Below, in pieces: positions 1-8,248 of a stretch of DNA of 12,916 nt (position 1 is its first letter; the number at the start of each line of letters is the position of its first letter). Source of the stretch: Saprospiraceae bacterium (GTDB lineage: Bacteria > Bacteroidota > Bacteroidia > Chitinophagales > Saprospiraceae); contig JADJVK010000058.1 in the NCBI GenBank assembly GCA_016710625.1, positions 1-12,916 on the forward strand, written 5' to 3'. The notes below the pieces were generated by a model. It was not told the origin of the DNA. It worked only from the letters and a program-made list of their open reading frames with translations, and ran no database searches. A program made the translations under genes and the position numbers.

Positions 1-2
1 AC

Positions 3-329
3 ATATCAATTCCTACTTTTGATGATATTACCGAAGTTACTCCATTAGATGAAGAACCAACTATTGTAAGTCAAGATCCAATTGTAGAAGAAACTACTCA
101 AGTTTCAGAAACTTCTCCATCTTCATCAATGGATACTATATTTAATGATATACCAACTAATTCGGATGGGCAAACGCCATTAGATCCTGATGAATTTGCA
201 TCACGACCAACTTCACAGGTTGCTTCAATGGATACTATATTCAATGATATAAAGTCAACCACATCTGATGGACAAACTCCGTTAGATCAAATCATTGCAG
301 ATTCTAATAGTGGAAATGGATGCTATTAG
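3..329 (+). CDS. C-terminal end of a repeat-tailed protein of unknown function (5' partial)
   Basis: The reading frame is open from the window edge to a TAG at 327-329, so only the last 108 residues are visible and the true start lies outside. The visible part is acidic, rich in Ser, Thr, Asp and Pro, and low in hydrophobic residues, so it looks like a disordered tail. It contains two near-identical blocks (SMDTIFNDI followed by SDGQTPLD) 33 residues apart, and a more diverged copy near the edge (TFDDI then TPLD). It ends GNGCY. I do not recognise a family. The next gene starts 1 or 23 bases downstream, depending on the start chosen, so the two may be co-transcribed, for example as the tail of a large surface or effector protein followed by a partner. 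That link is inference. Confidence 0.6.
   Translation: MSIPTFDDITEVTPLDEEPTIVSQDPIVEETTQVSETSPSSSMDTIFNDIPTNSDGQTPLDPDEFASRPTSQVASMDTIFNDIKSTTSDGQTPLDQIIADSNSGNGCY
126..287 (+). repeat. Imperfect coding tandem repeat, period 99 bp
   Basis: Blocks 126-185 and 225-287 encode SMDTIFNDI plus SDGQTPLD with a 99-bp (33-codon) start-to-start period. The first 27 bases of the two blocks differ at a single position, while the ends differ by one added codon and several synonymous changes. The low divergence points to recent duplication inside the gene. A third, older copy is visible only at the protein level near positions 15-50. Confidence 0.8.
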
Positions 330-352
330 AATGCCAAACAGGAGTGATTTAA

Positions 353-1031
353 GTGATAGAAGACAACGTAGAGCCCACCAGAGAATATAGAGATTTTGGA
401 ATGTCACTTGTTACTGGTTTAGGGTGCAAGAATGGGTAGTTCAGGTTTTGAAGGAAGTGGATTGGAGCTCTGGATCAACAATTTCTTTACTCCAGATGGA
501 GAAAGAGAAGTTGTTGTGAAAATATACCAAAATACTGGTGAATTTGGAGATATGTTAAATATGGAATTAGAATCAGCAAGAGTAGTATCAAATACAGGTT
601 ATGGTCCAGTTGTTTATGGGGAAATAGCATTAGTTGAACCTGATCTAATTGGATTTGCAATGGGAATTGCCGAAGGTGGTTTTCCAGATTTTTCTGATTT
701 GGACACCTTTACCCCTGCTGATAGACAACGTTATAGAGAAGAAGCTGAAAGAAGTGCTTCCAATATAAGTTTTCTTACAATTGAAGACCTAAATGATTTT
801 AGCAATAGATTACTACAGTCTGGTTATTATTATGCAGGAGAAATACAAGGATTTGTTGATTCTCAAGGTCATTATAATCCAATAGACTTTCAAGCATTAA
901 GACCATTATCAAATGAGGCTAATGAAAGAAGGGAACAAATTCAAGTACATGAGAGAAATATTAGTATAGAAAGAGATTTATTAGCTGAAGAAGCTTTTAA
1001 TAATTTAAGTCGAAGAACCATCACTCCATAA
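353..1031 (+). CDS. Putative minimal kinase-fold protein (one frameshift)
   Basis: The long frame from 432 to the stop at 1029-1031 gives 199 residues. A different frame upstream reads GTG (353) through VIEDNVEPTREYRDFGM to GLGCKNG and then stops at 437. Removing one G from the GGG at 434-436 joins them. The GTG has AGGAG at 340-344, eight bases upstream. An ATG at 331 in a third frame is less likely. The joined protein of about 225 residues can be read as a short kinase fold: a Gly/Ser-rich stretch (GCKNGSSGFEGSG), a beta-3-like VVVKIY with Lys, an acidic helix, GPVVYGEI, a hinge-like GFAMGIAEGGF, then YYYAGEIQGF in the place of the HRD/HGD catalytic loop and PIDFQ in the place of DFG. Glu would replace the catalytic Asp. 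The motif reading is mine and the family is not recognised with confidence. A HopBF1-like minimal kinase or an APH-like toxin domain are candidates. Confidence 0.5.
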
Positions 1032-1033
1032 AG

Positions 1034-1101
1034 AATTAAAAATAATATCTCAAATCCTCCCCACCAACCACACACTCAAACCCACCAATTATACACTTCA
1101 A
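1034..1101 (+). terminator. C-rich, G-free stretch after the kinase-like gene (possible Rho site)
   Basis: Right after the stop codon the plus strand runs about 68 bases with no G and many C (CCTCCCC, CCAACCACACAC, AAACCCACC). C-rich, G-poor RNA is typical of Rho utilisation sites, and no hairpin terminator is visible here. This is a composition argument only. Confidence 0.25.
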
Positions 1102-1152
1102 GTTTTATGAAATGGTAATAATTTGTTTTTTTGTATAAAAAATATTTATCAA

Positions 1153-2331
1153 ATGAATACAAAACTATTTTATCTTATTGCTGTAATTGCCCTCTTTTTT
1201 TACAGCTTGTACTCCCGAAGAAAAAGAAAATGTTCAAGCAGGTTCAACTTTAATCATTAGCAGTTCTTCCGAAATACCAACAGGAGATTGGGTGGACAGG
1301 GGAGTGGATATTGATTATCATGTAAAAATAAATGTAAATTTTTCTGGTGGGAAAGTAGTGAATGTCGAGCCCGGCGTAACTATAGAATTTGAGGGGACTA
1401 GTGCTGGATTTACTATTTCTGGCTCATCTGTTTTAAAAATGATTGGTACAGCAACTAAACCAATTATATTAAAAGGACAAAATGCCGTAAAAGGAAATTG
1501 GAAAGGGATTGTCTTAGAATCTGCCGACCCAAATAATATTTGGGAATATGTAACTATCTCTGATGCAGGTAGTAGCAAAGCTAGTATTTATATGAATGGT
1601 TCAGCTTTGAAACCATCCTTAAATAATTGTTCTATCCAAAATTCTGGAGGATATGGGATTTACTTAAATAATAATAACATTGAATTTTTAGCATTTAATT
1701 CCAATTCAGTTGCAAATTGTACTAATGCTCACATGTATTTGTATCCTCAAAGCATTTTCTCCCTTGGAATTAATAATACTTTCAAAAACAATACTTATGC
1801 ATATATTCAAGTATCCAATAATACATTGACTACTCCAACAGTTTGGAATAAAATGGATGTTCCTTATCGAGTAGGGGAAATAATTTCTAAAAGTAAATTG
1901 GAAATAAAGCCAGGGTAGTTATAGAAATAAATCCTGAAGACATTTTATATTAAGACCAAGTATGGAAGGTGTAAATGGAATTTTGGTAGCTAATGTTCGC
2001 TAATGAGCCCATAATTTTCAAAGGAACAACAGATAATGTCAAAGGGCTTTGGACGGGTATCGTTTTGAACACACCAAATGTTGAAAATTCCTTGAATTAT
2101 TGCCAGATAATTGGTGCTGGCTCCTCAAATGGATCCTGTGGAAATTACAAAGCTGCTTTGAAAATTGGTCGAGGAAAATATTGTACAGATATCAAAAGTA
2201 GAGGCAGTTACCAAAATATCACCATCCAAAACTCTGGTGGTTATGGGGTCGCCTATAGAATTTCAGATGCACCAACAGTTAATGGTTTTCAATATGCTAA
2301 TAATACTTTAGCTAATGTGTTCAACTTTTGA
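1153..2331 (+). CDS. Right-handed beta-helix-type lipoprotein (frameshifted)
   Basis: ATG at 1153 starts a lipoprotein signal peptide, MNTKLFYLIAVIALFF, continuing to TAC if the T7 run at 1195-1201 is read as T6. Cys in LFFTAC is the likely lipidated residue. The body reads as one frame to a TAG at 1916-1918, then resumes in another frame at about 1993 and ends at 2329-2331. Repairing short G runs near 1915 and 1990 restores a protein of about 390 residues. It has two matching halves: EPGVTIEF, PIILKG, VKGNWKGIVL, DAGSS and IQNSGGYGIY in the first, and KPGVVIEI, PIIFKG, VKGLWTGIVL, GAGSS and IQNSGGYGV in the second. This Gly/Asn-rich pattern is typical of secreted beta-helix proteins of Bacteroidota. 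It is probably exposed at the cell surface or in the periplasm. The ligand is unknown. Confidence 0.75.
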
Positions 2332-2346
2332 TTTCATTATGTGTAT

Positions 2347-2380
2347 AGGAGAGTATTCAGGAATGAGTACTCTCTTTCTT
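2347..2380 (+). terminator. Rho-independent terminator after the beta-helix lipoprotein
   Basis: GAGAGTATTC (2349-2358) pairs with GAGTACTCTC (2365-2374) through ten base pairs including one G-T wobble, with a six-base loop and a TTTCTT tail. It lies 18 bases after the stop and before the convergent minus-strand gene. Confidence 0.75.
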
Positions 2381-2420
2381 GGTTTTAATTAGATAATAGG
2401 CATTTAAAACAATTAATAAA

Positions 2421-3335
2421 TTACTTACCAACAATGAATTTTCGATTGATTTTCAGACTTTCTTTGTTGAACTCTATGATATAAACACCTGCTAATAAAT
2501 TGCTTACAGCCATTTGGTCGTTGATGACCATCCTTGAGGTAACTTTTGCCCCAATAGGTTAATAAATGGAATATTGCAATCATTTATCTGTTTTGATATA
2601 AATGTAATCAGAGTGTGGGGTTAGAAAAATTACCAAATCGTCTAAATTGTTTATTATTGTTTACTTCAGAAATGACAGAATATTCACAACTGTTCGAGGC
2701 TCAGCGGAGGAACATAGGAAATTGCCAATATTATTATTCTGATAATACAGTATCATTTTGGAAATTTTATCTAAAGCATAAAATATATCGGAAACAGATA
2801 GAAAGGAGTCAGAAAACCAAATGAGCTGCCAATTCCTTCTATCCAAGTTTCATCCGTATGATAGAGCCGTTAGCATTGAATTTGAAAATTTTCTATTTAC
2901 GCCATTATATATCTTATTCGAAACACTATCAACTTCAACTTTAATCGGGTTCGGACAATTGAGCCCCATTCCACCTCACAGTTACATAGTCGCCTACTTT
3001 TTAAATTGAAATCATAAAGCAAATTTTCCTTGGATTTCGTCCTTTGGGAGGCAATACACTTTTTATCTTGTTCCCGAATGGCACAAGTATATTTTGCGGC
3101 ATTCCAACTAAATGAGTACGAGGTGCCTCTATAGACTTTTTATAGGAAATGCTATTGATTATCGTATCACCAAACAACATTTCTTTTCTAATCAATTTAG
3201 ATCTTAATGGGTCCAAAACGAAACAATCGATACTGTCCATATCGATTTATTTGAAATACCCATTTGGTAACTTTGGGCTTGAGTGCCACAATGCACCAAA
3301 TAATGATTGATAATATTGTAAAATACTTTTTTCAT
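2421..3335 (-). CDS. T9SS-sorted secreted protein (multiply frameshifted)
   Basis: Read on the minus strand from ATG (3335-3333), this begins MKKVFYNII with a signal-peptide-like stretch ending near TQAQ. Pieces of one protein of about 300 residues then appear in alternating frames: SIDCFVLD, GDTIINSISYKK, a DFNLKVGDYVTV-like segment, IKVEVDSVSNKIYNGVNRK, WIEGIGSSFG, and a C-terminal sorting domain. That domain shows NPTSDYIYIKTDK, SIYNLIGAKV after small repairs, LLAGVYIIEF and a final RKFIVGK before TAA at 2423-2421. The NP-SD start, the G-Y core and the basic end are hallmarks of the type A sorting domain of the type IX secretion system. The WIEGIGS segment is common in small secreted Bacteroidota proteins of this kind. 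At least six indels are needed, so the gene is either poorly sequenced or decaying. Function beyond secretion is unknown. Confidence 0.75.
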
Positions 3336-3359
3336 TTTGATTTTGATTATTAGACATAC

Positions 3360-3409
3360 TAATTAGTGGTTTTGGTTGGGAAAATAACAACTTTTTAAGT
3401 CACTAATTA
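3360..3409. repeat. Inverted repeat in the divergent intergenic region
   Basis: TAATTAGTG (3360-3368) and CACTAATTA (3401-3409) are perfect nine-base inverted arms 32 bases apart, between the divergent T9SS protein and hydrolase genes. The left arm overlaps the palindrome ACTAATTAGT. It may be a regulatory site, but in such AT-rich DNA chance is possible. Confidence 0.35.
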
Positions 3410-3466
3410 AACTTTCACGTTTTTGAAATTTATTACAAGGCAATTATTTTTGGAAAAATTTGTTGT

Positions 3467-4387
3467 ATGCTTAGATTCTACCTTTATTGTTTCTGCTTTT
3501 TAATCCTTGTTAGTTGCTCCAAAATAGTAATAATGATAATCATTATTTGAAAAGGAAAAATGTACTAACTTACCAAAATTGATGGGGATAATGGTCAATA
3601 CATTGTTCAATTGCTATCCAATTATGATCCAAAACAACACCCAGCTGTGATGATGCTTCATGGGTCGAGTGGAAATGGAGAAAATTTTTTGGAATATTTC
3701 TCATTGGAAAGAAGTAGGTGATACTGCAAATATCATTACAGTTTATCTCTTCTTCTTGGGAATATTGTATTATCGAAACGAATGGAACATTGAAAACGAC
3801 AAATGGAATGCAAGTGGTTCTTTCGGCTACTGCCTTTCCAGCGCTAAGGATGATGGTGCTTCTTCTCAGTTATAATTGATGAAATTACTGCTAAATTCTC
3901 GGTTGATCCAAAAGAATCTATTTAGTTGGGTTCTCAAATGGAGGAAGTATGGCATCAAAATGTATGGTGACAATGAGTGATAAATCCGGCAATTTGGTCT
4001 AATGCAGGCTCCTTAAAGTCCGACACAGTTCATAATCCTAAAAGGAAAAATTCCTTTTTTGTTACAAGTTGGTAATGAAGATGACAATATTATCACTTTA
4101 AACAATAATCAACCTTTTGCCTATGAATTTAATCAAGTATATAAAATTACTGGATATTCAAGCATCTATAACAACTATTCTTAACTCTTTGGGTTTGGGA
4201 AATTCTTTCTGTTTCTGGAGACCCCAACAAAGTTATAACTGCCAGTTACAACTCGGCTAATGGAATTTCAGATAATGTGTTTATCGGATTGTAAAAGGCC
4301 AAAACATCAATATCCAAATGGGCCGAACCATCCAATGTATGGTGCAGCGGAACAGTGGAATTGGATGAAAACTATAAACTACCTTAA
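3467..4387 (+). CDS. Lipoprotein alpha/beta hydrolase, PHB-depolymerase/feruloyl-esterase type (multiply frameshifted)
   Basis: ATG at 3467 begins MLRFYLYCFCFLILVSCSK, with LVSC as a lipobox. Pieces in all three frames then line up with one secreted esterase of about 305 residues: QYIVQLLSNYDPKQHPAV, MMLHGSSGNGENF (the HG of the oxyanion region), KFSVDPKRIYLVGFSNGG with the GxSxG nucleophile elbow (GFSNG), MASKCM, LLQVGNEDDNII, and KHQYPNGPNHPMYGAA carrying the likely catalytic His, then a Trp-rich C-terminus ending at TAA 4385-4387. This matches the LpqC/PHB-depolymerase-like group, which acts on ester bonds outside the cytoplasm. The substrate cannot be told. The frame changes many times, and segments such as 3700-3870 are hard to read, so real gene decay is possible here, although the catalytic motifs survive. 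Confidence 0.7.
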
Positions 4388-4389
4388 CA

Positions 4390-4416
4390 CTTTCAATCTA
4401 ATTGAATCATTGAAAG
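4390..4416. promoter_or_regulatory. Inverted repeat upstream of the Crp/Fnr gene
   Basis: CTTTCAAT (4390-4397) and ATTGAAAG (4409-4416) are perfect eight-base arms with an 11-base spacer, just after the hydrolase stop and 34 bases before the regulator start. There is no T tract, so an operator, possibly autoregulatory, fits better than a terminator. Both readings are inference. Confidence 0.3.
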
Positions 4417-4450
4417 GTAATGTTTCATTTGTTTTTCAAATAAATAATTC

Positions 4451-5071
4451 GTGTATACCATTGAGTCAGTTTTTCCCAAATTAATCATAATCTTATTGAA
4501 GAAATAGAATCTAATGCTACTATACATATAAAGCCGGTGATGTCATTATTAGATCGGGTCAATATATCAAAAGTACTGTTTAGTAACAAAAGGAAACATT
4601 AAAGTATATAGAGAAGATGATGATGGGGAGAGTTTTATGTATTATTTATTACCTGGTCAGGTTGTGTAATATCGATGATTTGTGCAACAAAATCAGAAAT
4701 AAGCCAAATAACTGCTAAGGTGGTAGAAGACCCGAATTAATAATGGTGCCTTTGGCAATGATGGATTTTGGATGATGAAGCACCGTAGTTGGTACGAATT
4801 TGTCATTGATACTTATCGAAATCGCTTTGAAGAAATCTTTAGTAGTGATAGATAGCATTGCTTTTCGAGCAATGGATGAACGATTAGAATTTTATTTGAA
4901 AAGACAGAGTGAGGCTTGGGTGCAATGATTTGAAAATGTCGCATCAAGATATTGCAAATGACTTAAATACATCAAGAGAAGTGATTTCCAAGGTTGTTGA
5001 AAAAAATGGAGCAACGAGAAATGATAAAACTCCATCGAAGTCATATTGAAATCCGCAAACTCAGAAGTTAG
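4451..5071 (+). CDS. Crp/Fnr family transcription regulator (frameshifted)
   Basis: Reading across frames gives a complete Crp/Fnr protein of about 207 residues. The N-terminal cyclic-nucleotide-binding-like beta barrel shows IHIYKAGDVIIRSGQYIKS, VLVTKGNIKVYRED, a MYYLLPGQ-C segment and ICATKSEISQITAKVVED. A linker helix (DERLEFYLKRQSE) follows, and a winged helix shows MSHQDIANDLNTSREVISRLLKKM and then IKLHRSHIEI before TAG at 5069-5071. GTG at 4451 (VYTIESVFPKL) is the best start I can see. Cys at GQ-CVISMICA recalls cysteine-bearing Bacteroidota sensors, but no 4Fe-4S cysteine pattern is evident. It lies 55 bases upstream of the exporter gene and is the likely regulator of the sulfur cluster. 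At least seven indels are needed to restore the frame, in an otherwise normal protein. Confidence 0.8.
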
Positions 5072-5126
5072 TGATTATTATTACAATTAAACTGCCAAAT
5101 ATTATCATCTTTGTAAAATCATTGAA

Positions 5127-5908
5127 ATGGAAATTGTTGGATATGTTTTAGCGATCTTAATTGGAGTCACTTTAGGGCTCATTGGTGGCGGAGGTAGCAT
5201 CCTTACCGTTCCGATTTTAGTGTATCTTTTTGGAATGAAACCTGAGATGGCGACTAGCTACTCACTTTTCATTGTTGGCATTACTGCCTTATTTGGAACC
5301 TATCGACACTATATTATTGGAAATTTGAATGTAAAAATTGCCTTAACTTTCGCTATTCCATCTGTTCTTTCTTTGCTTTTAGTTCGAAAATTTTACTTCC
5401 AATTGTTCCTGATATTTTATTTTCTATAAATGATTATGTCATTACGAAGCAAAACTTAATCATGATTATTTTTTCTTTTTTGATGATATCAGCTTCATTT
5501 TCAATGATCAAATCCAGTAAGAGTGAATCAAAATTTGAAAAAATTAAGTATAAAAACCTTTTCTTAATAGGAATTTTAGTGGGTTTTGTCACAGGATTTT
5601 AGGGCAGGTGGCGGTTCCTAATCATCCCAGCCTTAATTTATTTTGCTGGGTTACACATGAAACAAGCCGTTGGCACTTCATTGTTTATTATATTTATCAA
5701 TTCTATGATCGGTTTTCTAGGCGATGTAATTCATGGTAATTCGTTTGATTATGTGTTATTATTGTCCATTACTTCCATTGCATTAGTCGGAATGTTCATT
5801 GGTACTCAATTATCTAAACGAATAGAAGGAGGAAAATTGAAACCTGCCTTTGGGTGGTTTGTGTTAGTGATGGGCATTTATATTATATTGAAAGAATTAT
5901 TCCAATAA
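5127..5908 (+). CDS. TauE/SafE family sulfite/sulfoacetate exporter (frameshifted)
   Basis: This multi-pass inner-membrane protein of the TauE/SafE family, known for exporting sulfite, sulfoacetate or related anions, reads as 261 residues once four missing bases are restored. The first half (5127 to about 5395) has the family start MEIVGYVLAILIGVTLGLIG and the Gly-rich loop GLIGGGGSILTVPIL. The second half has the repeat of that loop near 5600-5625, FLGAGGGFLIIPAL after repair, then HMKQAVGTSLFII and a final membrane pair. The two Gly-rich loops mark the two inverted repeats of the family. The breaks sit in short T and G runs (near 5395, 5601, 5604 and 5617), and the repaired length is normal for the family, which argues for sequence error rather than decay. 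Export of sulfite made by the downstream persulfide enzymes is the natural role. Confidence 0.88.
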
Positions 5909-6051
5909 TTTTCTTGTCTTGTAATTTCCTTAATATCAATATATTATATTTTTATTTTCGAATATTTTAATATTTTTTTTGTTGTGTAATTTCAGTCACC
6001 AACTTATATATTTTTCTCCTGCATCTTTGTCCTGTTGTTGAATAAAATTTT

Positions 6052-6093
6052 AGCTAAGCATTGAAATGAATTGTTTTATTGCTTAGCTTTTTT
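6052..6093 (+). terminator. Hairpin with T tract between the exporter and thioredoxin genes
   Basis: AGCTAAGCA (6052-6060) pairs perfectly with TGCTTAGCT (6080-6088), with a 19-base loop and a T6 tail (6088-6093). It sits 15 bases before the thioredoxin start, so it could end the exporter transcript or act as an attenuator for the downstream genes. Confidence 0.5.
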
Positions 6094-6107
6094 AAAAGCT
6101 AAAAAAT

Positions 6108-6400
6108 ATGAAATTTAGTGAAATTGTAAATAGTGACACTCCGTTTTAGTGGATTTCTTTGCAGAGTGGGTGTGACCCTGCAAAATGATGGCACCTGTTT
6201 TAAATGATTTAAAAAATGATTTGTCCGATAAAATCAAAATCGTAAAATTCGATGTGGATAAAAATCCAGCAATTTCAAATTCCCAACAAATCAGAAGTGT
6301 ACCGACATTAATGTTGTTTAAAAACGGAAAAATGTTGTGGAGAAAAAGTGGCGTTGCGACAAAAGTAGAATTAAAAAATATAATTGTTAATAATCAATAA
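6108..6400 (+). CDS. Thioredoxin (frameshifted)
   Basis: ATG at 6108 starts MKFSEIVNSDTP, and the later frame carries MMAPVLNDLKNDL, KIVKFDVDKNP, QIRSVPTLMLFKNG and a C-terminal helix. Three indels between 6131 and 6180 (a lost G near 6132, an extra G at 6167-6169, a lost G near 6173) restore VLVDFFAEWCGPCK, with the WCGPC redox site, and give 97 residues, a normal thioredoxin length. The cis-Pro (SVPT) and the Asp of VDFFAEW are present. There is no signal peptide, so it is cytoplasmic. It stands eight bases before the MBL-rhodanese gene and probably reduces persulfides or rhodanese-bound sulfur there (inference). Confidence 0.88.
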
Positions 6401-6408
6401 ATTCTAAT

Positions 6409-7828
6409 ATGAAAATAGAACAAATATATACAGGATGTATTGCAGAAGCGGCATATTATATTACTTCTGGTAATGAAGCTGCTATTGTGGATCCACTTCG
6501 TGAGATTCAACCATATCTGGATAGGCTAGAAAGAGATAATGTACAGTTGAAATATATTTTTGAAACTCATTTTCATGCAGATTTTGTAAGTGGTCATGTC
6601 GATTTAGCAAAAAAGACAGGAGCAACTATCGTATATGGTCCTACAACGATGAAGACAGGTTTTGAAGCATATATTGGCAAAGATGACGAAATTTTTAACG
6701 TAGGAAGTTCGAAAATAAAGCTGATACACACTCCTGGTCATACCTTGGAAAGTTCTTGTTTTTTATTAACAGATGAGGATGGAGTGGAAAAAGGATTGAT
6801 TACAGGAGATACTTTATTCATCGGAGATGTGGGAAGACCCGATTTGGCTCAACATGTTATCGAAGATTTGACGCAAGAGAAATTAGCTGGCTATTTATTT
6901 GATTCACTTAGCAATAAAATAATGCAGTTGAGTGATGATTTGATAGTCTATCCAAATCACGGTGCTGGTAGGGCCTGTGGAAAAAATATGAGCAAAGAAA
7001 CTACGGATACCCTTGGCAATCAAAAAGAAAGTAAATTATGCCTTGAATCCAAATTTGACAAAAGAGCAATTCATCGTAGAGATTTTAACTGGACTTACAC
7101 CGCCTCCAAGCTATTTTCCAAAAAATGTTTTGATGAATATTGGAGGGTATGAGAGTTTAGAAAATATCATGAATAAAGCGAAAAGCCCCCTATCTCCAAA
7201 GGAATTTGAGCTAATAGCAAACGAAACTAGAGCTTTGGTTCTGGATACTAGAGATGCTGCTGATTTTGCTAAAGGATTCATTCCCAATAGTATAAATATC
7301 GGACTGAATGGAAATTTTGCTCAATGGGTTGGTGAGATGATTAAAGATATTAAGCAAGAAATTCTTTTAGTTACCGATAAATCAAAAGAAGAGGAATCTA
7401 TTATAAGATTATCCAGAGTGGGTTATGATGGGACGATTGGATTTTTGGATGGCGGATTTGAAGCATGGAAATCGGCTGGAAAAGAATTTGATACAGTTTC
7501 AAGAATTACACCCGAAGCATTGCAGGAACAACTGAAGGAAGGTAAAGTTTTGGTGATAGATGTTAGAAAAAATAGCGAATATTTATCACAACATTTGGAA
7601 TGTGCTATCAATATTCCTTTAAATGTCATCAATGATCATTTGTCAGAATTTCCAAAAAATGTGCCTTTTGTATTGCATTGTGCAGCAGGGTATAGAAGTA
7701 TGGTAGCAGCTTCTATTTTGAAACAAAGAGGTTGGGATAATTTTGTGGATGTGATAGATGGATTCAATGGTTTGAAAACAACTGATATTCCTAAAACAGA
7801 ATATGTCTGCCCAACAACTTTATTATAA
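6409..7828 (+). CDS. MBL-fold persulfide dioxygenase-like protein fused to two rhodanese domains (one frameshift)
   Basis: Dropping the G at 7027 joins two frames into 472 residues, a usual length for the Bacteroidota MBL-rhodanese fusion. Residues 1-200 are an ETHE1/glyoxalase II-like metallo-beta-lactamase domain with THFHADF (H54, H56, D58), TPGHT (H111), GDTLFIGD (D134) and PNHGAG (H184). ETHE1 binds iron through the equivalents of H54, H111 and D134 and oxidises glutathione persulfide to sulfite. Two rhodanese domains follow. The first (LVLDTRDAADF onward) has no active-site Cys. The second (VLVIDVRKNSEY onward) has HCAAGYRS with Cys at about residue 424, the sulfur-carrying residue. The protein has no signal peptide and should be cytoplasmic. 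Phe59 replaces the last His of the usual HxHxDH motif, and Arg replaces Ser in GAGSACG. Confidence 0.93.
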
Positions 7829-7865
7829 TAAAATTCAATTTTCATAAATTAGTTAATTATAAGTT

Positions 7866-7904
7866 AGGTATCAGCTACAGATTTGTTGCTGATACTTCTT
7901 TTTT
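7866..7904 (+). terminator. Rho-independent terminator after the MBL-rhodanese gene
   Basis: AGGTATCAGC (7866-7875) pairs with GCTGATACTT (7888-7897), ten pairs with one G-T wobble and a 12-base loop, followed by TTCTTTTTT. It sits 38 bases after the stop and before the lipoprotein rhodanese gene, so that gene may have its own promoter or be partly read through. Confidence 0.75.
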
Positions 7905-7925
7905 AAAATAGCAATGATAAAGGAT

Positions 7926-8247
7926 ATGAAATTTTTAAAAGTTTTCACTACAATGATTTTTGCATTGATGCTTTTTTTCTTGTAGTGCTCCAAAATCTGA
8001 TATTTTCATCGTAGATGTCAGAACGCCACAAGAATTTTCAGAAGGTAGCTTAAAGGGTGCGGTTAATATTCCTCTAGCTGAGATAAGTGGAAAATTGAAT
8101 GAGTTTAAAGACAAAAAAGAAATTTTCGTATTTTGTAGAAGTGGAGGAAGAAGTTCTGCTGCAACGGAATTATTGAAAGAGAATGGCATTACAAATGTGA
8201 AAGATGGGGGAGGAATAGAAAATGCAAGAAAAATCTTAAACCAATAA
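7926..8247 (+). CDS. Single-domain rhodanese lipoprotein (one frameshift)
   Basis: ATG at 7926 reads MKFLKVFTTMIFALML and hits a TAG in the next line of frame. Reading the T7 run at 7971-7977 as T6 gives LFSCSAPKSDIFIVDVRT, a lipobox (LFSC) followed directly by a rhodanese fold. The domain shows DVRTPQEF, GAVNIPL, and the active loop FCRSGGRSS with the sulfur-carrying Cys, and ends LKENGI, VKDGGG, NARKIL. The protein is 106 residues and complete for a PspE/GlpE-type rhodanese. As a lipoprotein it would act in the periplasm, handling sulfane sulfur on the far side of the membrane from the MBL-rhodanese enzyme. One base separates its stop from the DUF2490 start, so the two are probably translated together. 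Confidence 0.88.
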
Positions 8248-8248
8248 A

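Noticed and set aside
1318..1578. Antisense open frame within the beta-helix gene
   Set aside because: It lies wholly opposite a real gene, shows no domain or signal features and has no own start context.
3660..3875. Stand-alone 71-residue plus-strand protein
   Set aside because: It is one frame of the broken hydrolase gene. The pieces on both sides belong to the same enzyme.
4260..4484. Stand-alone 74-residue plus-strand protein
   Set aside because: Its first part carries the hydrolase catalytic His region (KHQYPNG), and its last part runs into the intergenic gap and the regulator start in the wrong frame.
5941..6030. Promoter-like AT-rich stretch before the thioredoxin gene
   Set aside because: TATATTTT and CATCTTTG resemble the -7 element, but no TTG lies at the right spacing, so I cannot place a promoter.
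6131..6180. Programmed ribosomal frameshifting in the thioredoxin gene
   Set aside because: Three indels within 50 bases in both directions, in short G runs, have no slippery site and occur in many unrelated genes of the window. Sequence error is simpler.
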